The notes: generated by a model from the sequence alone, not told the origin. A stretch of 64,000 nt of DNA from Umbelopsis ramanniana AG (GCF_025399195.1 NW_026252108.1:1-64000), one strand, 5' to 3'; counted from the stretch's first letter, positions 25,301 through 37,334 are shown. Program-made: numbers and translations.

Positions 25301-27618
25301 ATGGGAACCAAAAGTAAGGACTTCTTTACCAACAGTTCCCCATTGCCTCTTTCAAATGCTTACCAAATATGAAAAATTTCAGAACAACAAAACAAGCGCC
25401 AGTCTAACGGAAAGCGTGGCCTTGAAGTTCGCACCCAGCCAAGTAAGCTATCTCCATCTACCCTTCATTCATGAGCAATAGCTAGTTCACTAATGCCATC
25501 CCTTTTAGAGCTGAAGAAAGATCTCGGAGTACCAAGTCTACAGCACTTCAAGACAAAAATGACCAACAAAGTTGAGGAACAGAAGCGAAAGGTACGCCAT
25601 AATTTACGTGCCAATAAGCTAGTGAGACATTTGTTACTAATGCCTCGCCTACAATTAGGTAGAAGAGGCTGGAAAGCGACAAACAAGTGCTCGGGAAGCT
25701 CTTCATAACAAATACAGAAATATGTCATCCGGACTCTCATTAGCAGATATGGCTAATCAAGCAGAGCAGCGAAGTGCAACATTCGCTAGCGCTGAAGGTG
25801 CTGGCGAAGAAGAGTTCAAGGATATGGTGGATGCTGCCGCGACGGGACAAAAAGACAACTCCAGAAAAGCATACTTTAGAGAGTTCCGAAAAGTTTTGGA
25901 GCACGCCGATGTTGTGTTGGAAGTATTGGATGCTCGTGACCCTCTAGGATGCCGTACTCGACATGTAGAGAGAATGATTATGGATAGTGGTCTGAACAAG
26001 AAGGTTATCCTTGTGCTTAACAAGATTGGTAGGTGGAGCAAAGTGTCAAGATATAGTGAACGAATCCGCAGTTCATTTATGATTGTCCATGTTGTATGCT
26101 AGATCTGGTACCTAGAGAAAATGTCGAATCATGGCTAAAATACCTTCGCAACGAATACCCCGCCATTGCCTTCAAGGCCTCAACTCAGAGCCAGAGAAGA
26201 AATCTTGGCCAATCCAACATGTCAGCTGATATTGCTAGCTCAGATATGCTCAACTCTTCAGAATGTTTAGGAGCGGATCAGCTTATCAAACTCTTGAAGA
26301 ATTATTGCCGTAATCTTAACATGAAGACTTCCATCACCGTTGGTGTCATCGGTTATCCTAACGTTGGAAAGTCATCTGTTATTAATTCACTCAAGCGATC
26401 AAAAGTATGTGGTGTCGGATCGACCCCTGGATTCACCAAAGTTGCACAACAAATCACCCTGGATAAAAATATCAAGTTGTTGGATTGTCCTGGTATTGTC
26501 TTTGCTGCCCAGGGACATAATGGAGAATCAGATGCAGAAGTGCTTCTGCGAAATTGCGTCAAAGTCGAATTATTGGAAGATCCAATCACACCAGGTATGA
26601 AAAGCAGCATGAATGTGTAGTGCACTGACCCTGTAATCTTACTTACTCTCTATTCGTAGTTGAGGTCATTGTGTCTCGATGTAATATGGAGCAACTTATG
26701 GCCATGTATGAAATCCCGCCTTTCAATGATGTTCAAGAATTCCTCGTGCAATTGGCGTTACAGAGAGGTAAATTAAAGAAGGTAGGTCGACTTTGTATTC
26801 TCATGGTCTGAGCGTAGCTGTGTTCTAACGTGCATGACTACAGGGTGGTATCCCAGATACACATCTTGTCGCTAGAGCTGTACTTCAAGATTGGAATGGT
26901 GGCAAGATTCCATTTTACACCAGGCCTCCATCTGCTACGACCAGTCATATCACTGCCTCTGTGGTATCCTCGTGGGGCAAGGAGTTGAGTTTGGACGAGT
27001 TGGTGAATGACGATAGTCTTGTTCTTGGATCATTGAAGAGCAGTAGCGAGTTTGGAAACGGAGCTGTCGTTATGGTAGGTACATCCAATGATTGGATCTA
27101 GACGAGACACGGTACTAAATCGCACTTTTTAGCAATCGAATGATGCCGACGCGGATAGATACACAGATCTTATGGACCAAGACATGATGGAAGGGTAACA
27201 TCAATGTTTTATATGGTTGTCAAAAATGAAAGGAACATGTGACTAATCTCCGAAACCTACTAGCACTGAAAGTTTGATGGACATGAGTACCTCCAGTAAC
27301 AATGATAATATGGCTACGGAAGCATTCTCACAACAACCGGTAGTCAATATAAGCTTAAGACCAAAGAAGGGATCCTCTACTATTGTCAAGAAGCAAGTAT
27401 TGATTGACGCAAATGAAGCTCAAGCCAACCCGCAAATGAATCAAAGCTTAAAGAAACAACTCAAGATGCAACAAAAGAAGGCTAGACGCCAAGAACGATT
27501 AGGCGGAGGTGACGAGGAGCCCGGCATGGAAGAAGACGATGACATGATGGGTGACGACGATATGATGCAAAATAACTATGGAGCATTACCAGTCGATAGT
27601 GATGAAGAAGAATTATAG
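25301..27618 (+). CDS. nug1: Nucleolar GTPase Nug1/nucleostemin (GNL3) family
   Basis: Circularly permuted GTPase needed for assembly and export of the 60S ribosomal pre-subunit in the nucleolus and nucleoplasm. Exon 1 is only 13 bases (25301-25313). The basic N terminus ([17 protein letters not shown]) and a coiled-coil precede the permuted motif order: [11 protein letters not shown], then NKIDLVPRE (G4, over an intron near 26027-26100), [12 protein letters not shown] (G1), GSTPGFTK (G2) and LDCPGIVF (G3). The C-terminal exons carry EVIVSRCN, then an acidic tail with [12 protein letters not shown] ending at 27618. The permuted order and GVPSLQHFK segment fit Nug1/Grn1/GNL3 rather than Nog2 or Lsg1. 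About eight exons. Confidence 0.93.
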
Positions 27619-27812
27619 AATTTATCTTATTAAATACACTCAGTTTGCTGTACAATATTTTTGTCTTGCTAGGCATTTCATTTGATGTCCGTTTTGGTCA
27701 CAGGACCGAGGTTTTTTCGAAGTGAATCCGAGTCGGATGATTATTTCGGGTGCCAAAAGTCTTTATAGAAGCGGTCGAATGCACGCTCTTTCTTCCTTCT
27801 GTTCTCTAAAAC

Positions 27813-28091
27813 ATGTTCAATAAATTATACACTGGAGTTAAACAACATCTTACCAAACTACAAACTCAAGCTGACCATGACTCGGTAAATAACGATCTGG
27901 CAACGACTCCTACCAGTCAGTCATGTCCGCCCAATATCATTGTCAGCCAACAGGAGGGTGGATCTCAGCCCATGACCATTGGCCCACCGCACGGGGATGC
28001 AGTCCGAAGACGATCGTCACTATTCGGTATTGCGCGCAATCAACACGATGATTTTGTACAAAAGGATCTTATGGCAAGCTCTTGGAGCTGA
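27813..28091 (+). CDS. Small orphan protein, 92 residues
   Basis: I do not recognise this protein. It is an intronless frame of 92 codons with its own upstream spacer (about 195 bases after Nug1) and a clean stop before the septin promoter. The N terminus (MFNKLYTGVKQHLTKLQ) may form a short amphipathic helix and the middle is polar. The C-terminal part carries RRRSSLFGI, a basophilic kinase-like site, and ends KDLMASSWS. The concentration of conserved-looking features at the C terminus suggests a real short regulatory protein. It could instead be a chance frame. No domain is visible. Confidence 0.5.
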   Translation: MFNKLYTGVKQHLTKLQTQADHDSVNNDLATTPTSQSCPPNIIVSQQEGGSQPMTIGPPHGDAVRRRSSLFGIARNQHDDFVQKDLMASSWS

Positions 28092-28125
28092 AAAGTACAT
28101 TTGTGTGGAGAGATTAACTGTATCA

Positions 28126-28156
28126 TTTTTTTTTTTTTTTTTTCGTTGTATATAAA
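28126..28156 (+). promoter_or_regulatory. Poly-T tract and TATA box of the septin gene
   Basis: An 18-base T run (28126-28143) is followed at once by TATATAAA (28149-28156), about 130 bases upstream of the septin start. Poly(dA:dT) next to TATA is a common nucleosome-free promoter layout in fungi. Confidence 0.55.
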
Positions 28157-28284
28157 GGGTTACACATAGCCAAATCTGAAAAAATACATACTCTCTTTTG
28201 CGGTTGCACATCTTCCCCCTTCTCCGTCTCGTTTTCCTCTTCTTTCCCTCTTGTTTTTGTCCCTCTAGTAGTGTCAAATTAATC

Positions 28285-29888
28285 ATGGCTCCTGCTCCAC
28301 TTGCTACCGGTGTTGGTGTTGCAAATCTCCCAAACCAACGCCATAAGATAGTCGCAAAACGTGGTGCTAATTTCACCATTATGGTGTGCGGTAAGCCCTC
28401 TCTTCATCATCTTACACAAACGCCATTGCCCATTCCCCAAGCTTTTAAAATAAATTCAGCCCAACGCGCTTTCATCTCGGAACCCGTTATTATGACCAAC
28501 CTTAGCATCAATTCGTCAGACCGTGTACTTATGACCATTGAACTTGAACTTCTCAAATAGGTGAATCCGGCTTGGGAAAAACCACATTCATCAATACTTT
28601 GTTCACCACCTCGATTAAGGATCACAAGAACCCTCTTCGTCGTCATCATAAACAACTCGACAAAACTGTCGAGATTGAAATCACCAAAGCAGGTACCATG
28701 GTCGTTTCGTATATGTTCTCGGAATTTCCATGGGATTTCTAATATTCCTTTTTACCTCAGAACTCGAAGAAAAGATGTTCAAGGTCAATTTAACTGTCAT
28801 TGATACCCCTGGTTTCGGTGATTACATCAACAATAAGGACAGCTGGCTGCCCGTCATTGAATTCCTTGATGATCAACACGAGAGCTATATGCGCCAAGAG
28901 CAACAGCCTTCTCGTCAAAAGATCAATGACTTGCGCGTCCATGTGTGCTTGTATTTCATCAGACCGACTGGTCATACGTAAGTTAGAGTGAAACATCCAT
29001 TGGCTCTCTTTCACCCTCCTAATCCGCGCCCCCTTATTAGATTGACGCCATTGGATATTGAGGTTATGAAGCGTCTAGGAACCCGTGTCAACTTGATCCC
29101 GGTGATTGCAAAGGCCGACACACTTACCCCTAGGGATTTGGCTGACTTTAAGCGAAAGGTAAAATTTTGAGCACTGACTTCAAAGGCCCATTCGCAGCCA
29201 AACCCAAAACGATTGACCCCATGTCTATTTTATCAAGCTCCGCGAAGTGATCGCCGCCCAAAATATTCAGATCTATTCATGTCCCATTGAGAGTGAAGAT
29301 GAATCTACCACTGCTCGTAACAGGACCATTATGAGTGCTATGCCATTTTCCGTTATTGGATCAACACAGGATGTCACCACAGCCGATGGAAGAACCGTTA
29401 AGGGTCGTGAATACTCTTGGGGTGTAGCCGAGGTTGAAAATGAAGAGCACTGCGACTTTAAGAAACTTCGTAGCTTGCTTGTTCGTACTCATATGCTGGA
29501 TTTGGTTTCCACCACTGAAGAGATGCACTATGAAAACTATCGTCGTGGCCAAATGGAGACTAGAAAGTTTGGCGATCCAAAGTAAGGAGATCTGCAGTGA
29601 GCTATGGATTTGAATGCATGCATTTTCTTATATCTTCATTTGTACCAATCTAGGGTCAAGAAGTTGAACAATCCCAAGTTCAAGGAGGAAGAGGACAACT
29701 TGCGCAAGAAATTCACAGAGCAAGTCAAGCAGGAGGAGAACCGTTTCCGTCATTGGGAGCAACAATTAATCGCTGAAAGAGATCGACTGAATAAGGATTT
29801 GGAAGATAAGCATGCCCAAATTAAGAATCTCGAAGGCGAGTTGGATGCTCTATACCAAGCTCAGGGACGCAACACTACCAGAAGATAA
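28285..29888 (+). CDS. cdc12: Septin, Cdc12 type
   Basis: Filament-forming GTPase that builds septin collars and rings at the hyphal cortex and septa. Five or six exons, the first 28285-28390 and the second from 28561. The protein has a polybasic stretch before the G domain, then G1 [11 protein letters not shown]3 DTPGFGDYI, and G4 in VIAKADTL. The septin-unique element follows ([27 protein letters not shown]) and a C-terminal coiled coil of about 80 residues ends at 29888. The N-terminal [19 protein letters not shown] and the coiled-coil favour the Cdc12/AspC class over Cdc3, Cdc10 or Cdc11; that class assignment is from memory and less certain than the septin identity. Confidence 0.93.
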
Positions 29889-30239
29889 TTACGGCAGAAA
29901 GAATCTCCATGCGGACTTCAAGGCATAACAGGGCCAGATACTGGTTACCACAGCAGCAACAGATTTCACTCATTCTACTCTTCTTTCCTAACCCTTTCTT
30001 TTTTTTTCTATACTTCCACCACATCCTTATTCTATTGTTCGTGGAACAATAACCATAATCTTTATACTTTAAACCACTGTTTTCTATTTTTTAACTGTTG
30101 TCAATCCCATACTTCTGGTCAGTTGAATATGGGTTTGAAAAACAAACTTGCCTCTAAAATAGCATTTTATTTTCATATTCTACGTTTCAACTACAGTTTG
30201 CTTTTTAGCATTTGGCCGTGCCATAAAAATATTAGGCAA
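29889..30239. other. Convergent 3' spacer
   Basis: About 350 bases between the ends of the septin and arg8 genes, AT-rich with a T run near 30000. No gene seen. Confidence 0.55.
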
Positions 30240-31849
30240 TTATTGCGATTCAGAGAATTGGTGAACGGCAGATTTGAACAAGTTCAAACCTTCTTGGGCT
30301 TCAGCTTCAGTGAGAGTCAGGGATGGAATGATACGGACGGTGTTGCTACCAGCGGTGATAACCAAAAGACCTCGTTCGCGAGCCATCTTGACAATGGGGG
30401 TTGGGTCCTTGGTAAATTCTATTCCAAGCATCATACCATTACCTCTCACATCTTTGACAAGCTTGGGGTACGCATTGTGGATATCCTCCAAGCCCTTCTT
30501 GAGGACATCGCCAGTGCTTGAGACTTGCTTGAGAAATTCTGGCTTAGTGAGACGGTTCAAGACGCTGAGTGCAACGCCTGTGGCCAATGGGTTTCCACCG
30601 AAAGTGGTGCCATGATCACCTAAACGAGAAAGATGAAAATAAATACCACGCAAATTATCATTGAACACTTGCGAGTTGATATGGTTTAGTACTTACCGAT
30701 CTTGATAATATCAGCGACCTTGTCAGTAATCAGAATGGCACCGATGGGGATACCATTAGCAAGAGGTTTAGCCATGGTCAAAACGTCAGGTCGGCATGAA
30801 TCTGGGAAGTATTGATGAGCCCAGAGTTTACCAGTTCGGCCAAGACCGCATTGAATTTCATCGTAAATGAGCAAAGCATTGTGTTCATTGCACTCCTTTC
30901 GTACAGTCTCAAGGAACTCAGCGTTGGCTGGGTGAACGCCTCCTTCACCTTGAATAGGTTCAATGATGACAGCGCAGGTATTGTCGTCAATCAAGCGTTT
31001 AACGTCATCAACATTGTTATATTCGGCTACTTCGAATCCAGGGATGAGTGGTGCGAAAGGCTTTTGATATTTAGGATTGTAGGTTGCAGACAATGCACCC
31101 ATGGAGCGACCATGGAAGGCGTTGGTGAATGAAACGATCTTGTGCTTCTTTCCAGATGGTTCGACGAGGTTACCCCATTTTCTTCCAAACTTTAAAGCAC
31201 CCTCATTGGCTTCGGTACCGGAATTGGCGAAAAAAACCTTTCCAGCATTCATACCGCCTTGTTGAACGGTCTCTGTAACGAGCTTTTCAGCCAGAGCTCC
31301 AGCATTCTCATTATGATACAGATTGCTGCAATGAACGAGCTTCATAGCTTGTTCATAAAGTGTCTTTGCGACCTCTTCGTCAGCATGGCCCAGGGCATTG
31401 ACAGCAATACCAGCCGAAAAATCGAGATATTTTCGGTTATTGGTGTCGTAGATGTAACATCCCTTGCCGTGTGTAAACATAAGGTCAGGTCGAGCATATG
31501 TGTTGAGAGTATATTTGTTGTATCGCTGAATAGTATCGATGGTCTCCTTGGGTACATCCGAATCAGGATGCGTGATCTATATGAGGCAGGGAACAGTATC
31601 AGCCAAAAGTAAACTCATCATTTCATTTATATAGTATTTTCTTGCTACCTCAGAGTTGGTACTGGCCGATCGCTTTGTCTGAAATCATGGCAAAACATAT
31701 CGTGAGTCCGCGTGCAATAGGAATGAACTGAAATGCTGAACGAAATGACAAACCATGGCAACAATGCTGGTGATTCGACCAGCATTCTTGGAGAGACTGG
31801 CTCGAGAGGTTGTGGATAGGACAGCCTTTACTGTGCGAGCAGATAGCAT
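30240..31849 (-). CDS. arg8: Acetylornithine aminotransferase, mitochondrial
   Basis: PLP-dependent class III aminotransferase that converts N-acetylglutamate semialdehyde to N-acetylornithine in arginine synthesis. Exon 1 (from 31849) encodes MLSARTVKAVLSTTSRASL, an Arg/Ser-rich mitochondrial presequence. A very short second exon (TKRSASTNSE) leads to the main exon, about 30690-31575. Family motifs include LDFSAGIAVNALGH, FFANSGTEANEGALKF, EPIQGEGGVHP and YDEIQCGLGRTG. The PLP lysine is in LTMAKPLANGIPIGA. The last exon begins near 30620 (DHGTTFGGNPLA) and ends at 30240. Ornithine aminotransferase is the nearest alternative, but the NSGTEANEGALKFGRKW block and presequence fit Arg8. Confidence 0.95.
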
Positions 31850-32090
31850 TGCAAAAAAGTGAAGGAGGTAAGAGTATCAAACTAGCTTGAACAATTTTAT
31901 TTTTGTTTCCTGATTTTGAAAAGATATCGGAGAATCAAAGATCTCTCAATGACCCACAGTGAGTTAAAAATGGTCCAGCACCGTATTTCCTCTTAAGCGA
32001 CCGTTGAGTTTATCTGGTAAAAATGGCAAGTCTGTACAATGAATTCTAAATAGTTTACGCTAATATAATCAGTTCTGTATCGCTATCAAG

Positions 32091-32721
32091 CTACGTCCTT
32101 GCACGATTGGCATTCTTCAATTTGTCCTCTGAGATAATTTTTTTAAAGTAGGTCAATTAGATCAAATCAATATGATGAACTGCAAGCTGCGTCTGCTTAC
32201 CCAAGTACTTGGTGTAGTCGTCTAATTCCAAACATATCTGTTCCATGTTGGCTGCCTGCTCACTGACATCATCAATCTCCTTCATATATTCTGTGAAGTC
32301 GGCATCTGCAACAAGATAAATGAGCTATTACGGTTCATCATAAAATCAGTTTCGGAAAGATGTTTACATGTAGACTGCAGCTTAGACATCTCTTTCACCA
32401 GACGCTGAGCCATTTCTGACATGTCGGCATATCGCTCACGCGTGGTATGGTTCATGGCCTCTAAAAGCTTATAATTTTCGCTACTGGCTGCATGTGGTGA
32501 TCAATAAAACGCTATTTGTTACTTATGTTACTGATGTGGATGTACTTACCAATAAGCTCTCCCTGGGTATATTGTGCCAGCTTCTTGAACAGATTCTCAC
32601 TCAGCCTTTGCACATGTTCTTGGCCAAGACTAGCCGAAGCTTTATCCGGGTCAAATGGGGATCTTGTAGGTGTTCGTGGTAATGGCGCTGATTGCGAGAC
32701 AGAGGGTTTGGGTTGATCCAT
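32091..32721 (-). CDS. bloc1s2: BLOC-1 complex subunit 2 homologue
   Basis: Small coiled-coil subunit of BLOC-1, which acts in endosome and lysosome-related organelle traffic. Four exons give roughly 145 residues. The Ser/Pro-rich N terminus (MDQPKPSVSQSAPLPRTPT) leads to LFKKLAQYTQGELI, then SSENYKLLEAMNHTTRERY after an intron, a helical stretch with MSEMAQRLVKEMSKLQST, and CLELDDYTKYLEDKL near the end. The Y-x-Q-G-E-L and Y-K-L-L-E-x-M-N blocks match BLOC1S2 of animals. The last exon is short, ending NANRART at 32091. The gene diverges from Sub1 over 167 bases. Confidence 0.85.
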
Positions 32722-32888
32722 TAGGTGCTAGCTTGGATCACTCAGGCTGCCAGGGTTTATCAAAGGCGGCGTGAAAGTGCAAGTACGAGTGAAAACAGTC
32801 GAAGTCACGAAATGATTTAGCTAACTCCACCAGCGCGTCAAAACTTCCCACTACGAAACTATCCCACCCCATTGCAACTGTCAAAAAC
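32722..32888. promoter_or_regulatory. Divergent promoter of BLOC1S2 and Sub1 genes
   Basis: A 167-base spacer between two divergent start codons. It contains a GC-richer core (near 32760-32790 and 32835) but no clear TATA box. Confidence 0.45.
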
Positions 32889-33533
32889 ATGTCCGAGAGT
32901 CCAAAAGACGACACCGCTTATGAGGTAATTCATATTATAGTGTAGTACCATTCAGAATTCTAGCTTAAAACAAGTCTTGTTTGATACAAAGCCCAAAAAC
33001 GACTCCTCCAGTGAAGAGGAAGTTGAGATTTCAAAGGTGACAATGCAGAACCCAATTCACTGTATATCAATGCCTTGCTAAACATCAGGTAACAGACAGT
33101 GGAAAAAGCGCCAAGTCGAAACAGCAAGAAGAGGAAAGCAACAGACGACACTCCCGAAACAAGCAATACGTTGAAGGACGCCAAGGGAAACGTATATTAT
33201 CAGGTAAGGAGTGCATATGATGTACCCATAAGGTTTTGATGTTTGGAAGACTCACTTTGACGCACTGCATGTACAATTAGCTTTCGTCCAAGCGAAGAGT
33301 CACAATCACCAAATTTTCGTCAGGAGAGAAAGCTGTGGATTTGCGGGAATGGTATCAGAAAGACGGTGAATACAAGCCAGGAAAAGGTATGAATTCAATA
33401 GAATGGATTCATTTGGATACCAGTATCTAACAGGGAGTCATGGCTGACATGTACAGGTATTTGCCTGCCCAAAGCTCAGTGGGAGGCTCTGGTAGAACTG
33501 CTGCCAGAGATCAACCAGGCACTTCAGAAATGA
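32889..33533 (+). CDS. sub1: Transcriptional coactivator Sub1/PC4
   Basis: Nuclear single-stranded-DNA-binding coactivator of RNA polymerase II. Five exons: a short acidic N terminus (MSESPKDDTAYE), LFDTKPKNDSSSEEEVEIS, and a basic linker (APSRNSKKRKATDD). The PC4 domain follows, with NVYYQLSSKRRVTITKF over an intron, AVDLREWYQKDGEYKPGKG over the next intron, and ICLPKAQWEALVELLPEI. The acidic/Ser-rich then basic linker is typical of PC4, whose activity is tuned by phosphorylation there. The stop at 33533 is only 99 bases from the His5 start on the same strand. Confidence 0.95.
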
Positions 33534-33632
33534 GATCGAGTGACTGTCTTTTTCATCTCCTGAATGTGTCATATCCTGAAGACCGAATTATTTAAACTCG
33601 GTTTGACACTTTTTTTGATTCTTTATTGTACA

Positions 33633-34778
33633 ATGCCTTTCGATTTACAAAAAGCTATTCGACCTAATATATTGGCTCTTCAGCCTTACCGCTGTGCTCG
33701 TGATGACTATGATAGTGGTGTTCTTCTCGATGCCAATGAAAATGCCTTTGGCCCTTCATTGTCAGAACCTCGCTCCGGAGATCTTAACCGATACCCTGAC
33801 CCTCTCCACCCTGACATCAAAGAGCGTGTTGTCTCTCTCCGAAAAATCCCCTCAGTTCATAATGTCTTCCTAGGTGTTGGCTCCGACGAAGTCATTGACT
33901 TGCTCCTTCGCATTGCTTGCGTTCCCGGCAAGGACAAGATTCTTATCACCCCTCCTACCTACGGAATGTACAGTGTTTGCGCCCAGATTAACGACGTCGG
34001 TGTGGTTAAGGTCAACCTCGACGTTGAAGAGGGAGCCTATCAATTGGAAACTGAGGCCGTTAACCAAGCCTTGAAGTCTGACCCAACTATCAAGGTCGTC
34101 TTCCTGTGCTCACCTGGAAACCCTACCAGCACTTGCCTCAACCCTGACAGCATAAGGGCCGTCCTCGAGAACCCTGATTACAGTGGATTGGTGGTTGTTG
34201 ATGAGGCTTACATTGACTTTGTTGACCAGACGAAAAACCCTTCTGTTTCAACTTGGATCACAAAGTATCCCAACCTTGTCGTCATGCAGACTTTGAGCAA
34301 GAGTTTCGGTCTGGCTGGTATTCGTATGGGAGTTGGCATTGCCAACGCAGATGTCATTCAAATCCTCAACAATACCAAGGCACCATACAACATCTCCACA
34401 CTTACCGCTCAAGTTGCCCTTGAAGCCCTCTCTGATAAGGGATTGGAAACGATGTATCAAAATATCGAGCAGCTCAGACAGCAGCGTGATCTGTTGATCG
34501 AAGCACTTCAGAACTTCCCTGTCGCTGGCGTTGGAAAGATTCGTGGTGCGGCTGAAGGTAACTTTTTGTTGGTCGAAATTCTCAACCAAAATGGCGAACC
34601 CTGCAATCAACGCGCTGAACAAGTGTACAAGAACCTTGCTGAATCCAAGGATGTGGTTGTTCGCTTCAGAGGCAAGGATTATGGGTGCACAGGCTGCTTG
34701 CGTATCAGTGTTGGTACTGAACAAGAGATGAAGACTTGTCTCAAACAACTAGAAATTGCTTTGCAAGAAGTAGCCTAG
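33633..34778 (+). CDS. his5: Histidinol-phosphate aminotransferase
   Basis: PLP-dependent class II aminotransferase converting imidazole-acetol phosphate to L-histidinol phosphate in histidine synthesis. It is a single exon of 381 residues. The start at 33633 gives MPFDLQKAIRPNILALQPY; an upstream in-frame ATG at 33564 would add a hydrophobic run and lies in the spacer just after Sub1. Key blocks are LDANENAFGP, LGVGSDEVIDLL, TPPTYGMY, CSPGNPTS, VVDEAYIDF, and the PLP lysine in TLSKSFGLAGIRMG. The C terminus has LRISVGTEQEM. Length is as expected. No Gcn4-type TGACTCA was seen in the 99-base promoter. Confidence 0.96.
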   Translation: MPFDLQKAIRPNILALQPYRCARDDYDSGVLLDANENAFGPSLSEPRSGDLNRYPDPLHPDIKERVVSLRKIPSVHNVFLGVGSDEVIDLLLRIACVPGKDKILITPPTYGMYSVCAQINDVGVVKVNLDVEEGAYQLETEAVNQALKSDPTIKVVFLCSPGNPTSTCLNPDSIRAVLENPDYSGLVVVDEAYIDFVDQTKNPSVSTWITKYPNLVVMQTLSKSFGLAGIRMGVGIANADVIQILNNTKAPYNISTLTAQVALEALSDKGLETMYQNIEQLRQQRDLLIEALQNFPVAGVGKIRGAAEGNFLLVEILNQNGEPCNQRAEQVYKNLAESKDVVVRFRGKDYGCTGCLRISVGTEQEMKTCLKQLEIALQEVA

Positions 34779-35426
34779 AATTGGAATACCACTAGCTCTT
34801 ATTGTTCTTTCTTTCACAGAATACAATCTGTATAATATAAGTCTGCATTTTCTCATTTTAACTTGGAGCCATGATTGAATCCGGTGCGTTTGCAGAAAAA
34901 TTAGTGCAGTTGGTGAAGGAGGCAGTGCTCTTTATCCTGACATGCCGATGATACATGACTCACCAATATCGCCCAAGCAAGTTGAATCATGTTGGATGGT
35001 AGGGTTGCAGAAAGAATATGATAGCTTTGGAACACATGTTGACGTAATAGTAGTACTAAGTTCGATGGTTTTGTCCATAACATTCAAACTCTAGCTAAAA
35101 CGCCATTAAGACCAGATTTTCTTGTTGTCAGTCAATCTTAAAAATCAACGGTAATGGTTGCTCCCTCAGGTACAAAAACTGGGGTTTGAAGAGAGAAGAA
35201 GATGAGAGGGCAAGTGCCTTTTGTCATTCGATAATTACGCTCTGCAACAACCCACCAATGTATCTGTAGTCACTCAATTATATGAAAGGAAAGGAAGGAG
35301 GGTTTATAATCACTAAATTAAAATAGTCGAGACTATCAGGGTCATACAGAAATAATTATTTTTTCTCATTATTTTAAACACTCCTTATGGGATGTTCAAA
35401 CTTCCGGCGATGTGTGGCCAAGGGTA
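34779..35426. other. Convergent 3' spacer
   Basis: About 650 bases between his5 and the sphingoid-base kinase. It holds only short frames and AT-rich sequence. I see no gene. Confidence 0.55.
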
Positions 35427-37334
35427 TCAGATGGTAGTTGAGCGATATCTACCGTCCAAACTCAACACAGCGCCTAAAGAACGATGGACTTCAACTTGGA
35501 ATGGTTTGGGAGGAGCATGCTCACCGTCAATCGCCACGTAGTTCTTTTGCTTTGGGTCTTTGGTAACGGGTGTAAGACGGAAGGCTTTGACTTTGTAATA
35601 ATCAACCTATAAATTTATGGTTGCATTAGCTATCTGTCTCAACGACACTTACTGTGGATCGCACCGTACTTATATATTGACTTACAATTTTGGACTTGAC
35701 GTGAGTGCCTTTATCGACGGTGTCGAATACACTAAGCTTATCACCAATTGAGGCGCCCTTTTTGATCAGCATCAAGTCGATCAGGCCATCGTTTGGCATA
35801 CAGTAAGGGTGTGTTAACATTCCCCGAGCTAACCATGGCACCTTGCTCGTCAAGAATACGCAGATGTCATCGTTAACAACTGTCCAACCTTTTGGAACGG
35901 GTTCGGATAAAGGAGGAATGCTATCTACGACTTGTCCACCCCTACTATCGTCAATAGCTGTTTGCTGATCAGATCTATCGTATTCTACGGGATAATCTTC
36001 GGCAATTGAAGTTTTGTCGCTTTTAACAATATCAAATGCCGCTTCCATAGAATATGATTTTCCACCAAAGATTTGTTGCAATAATCCTATAATAGTGCGA
36101 GTATCACCCATCCACCTATTACCAAGCGTTATTGATGGGCATGTAGATAGGTGATATGATATGTTAGGATTATTTACCTCATATGTTCTGTGGCCAAATC
36201 TGCATAAGCAGTGATTCCATAGTTTTGAGACAAGAACGAGAAATAGCGTTTGTCATCGTAGGTTACTGAGCACAAGTCAAAGGCCATGGGTTTGCCTGTA
36301 TAACATTTAATTGTCAGTACCAGTTAGAGCGTCATAGCAATTACGTTTAATCATGGTAAGCCGAACCTTTGATGACTTGAAGAGCAGTGTACTGTGGATC
36401 AAATCCGCTCTTCTCGCCTAGCATGGAGATGCTTAAAGCATTGCCCGTTCCGCCAGGAATGACTCCCAAGGGTAACTTTCTAATGGCTTCTCTGGCATCT
36501 GGTCGTTGAAGGAAACCATTGATGACTTCGTGAATGACACCATCGCCACTCACGGTGACAATAGAGTCAAATGCATTGATGTCGATTTCTTTGGCAATAT
36601 CAATGCCATGTCCTTGACGCTCAGTAACTAATGAATGAAAATGATGAAGGTTAAAATCCCTGAAATAAAATGGTAACAGGGACATTCTAAAATAGACTAA
36701 CATTGAACATCCATAGCGCATTTTGCGGCTTCAAATACAGGCTTTACCTGAGTCTCGAATATGTGCTTGGCCTTTCCTTGACCTCCGAATGGATTGATAA
36801 GCACTTTGAGGCGTTTGCCTTGCTGGACGTCTGTGACAGATTGCCATTTAAGTTAATTGCTTATTTGCTTCAAGGTTAGTCGAAAATCAATCCCGACCTT
36901 TATAAACTTGACTCATGATATCGCTGCTAAACTTGGTTGCTTTTTCCGCATCTTGGGGGTCGATTGAGTATACTAGATTGTAAAGAGTGACGGGGGATTC
37001 ATCCTCAGCTGGCTTGTCTGGAATTAAAGCGCTGATTCTCAGCATATTGGTAGAGCCATATTCTACGTTGAGAAGGTTGATGTTCTGGATGGGTAAAAGG
37101 AGTGGATTGGATACTTTCGGTGGTGGCAATGGGATGCAGAAGCAAGTGCGAGGAGCTTTGGCTGAAATGATATTTGACAGTTAAAAAGTATGATAAAAAA
37201 AAAGTAAGCAGCCGTAAAGTTGACTTACGCCGCTTAGCTGCTGTAACGTCTCCCTCAATACGAAGACCTTCACCGTCGTAGGTGAGTTGAACGGCTTGGT
37301 GACCTTTCTTGGCACTCAACGAAGCTACTACCAT
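35427..37334 (-). CDS. lcb4: Sphingoid long-chain base kinase (Lcb4/Lcb5 type)
   Basis: Phosphorylates sphingosine, dihydrosphingosine or phytosphingosine at membranes. Six or seven exons start at MVVASLSAKKGHQAVQLTYD (37334). The N-terminal region has a PH-like NLLNVEYGSTNMLRI segment. The diacylglycerol-kinase-like catalytic core shows NPFGGQGKAK (C1, near 36770-36800), SGDGVIHEVINGF (C2) and PLGVIPGGTGNALS (C3, nucleotide binding). Further C-terminal blocks are FSFLSQNYGI, MPNDGLIDLML and AIDGE (C5). The last exon, about 35427-35608, ends GRYRSTTI. A polar insert near 35930-36080 is typical of fungal members. The gene diverges from Rai1 over 141 bases. Confidence 0.93.
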
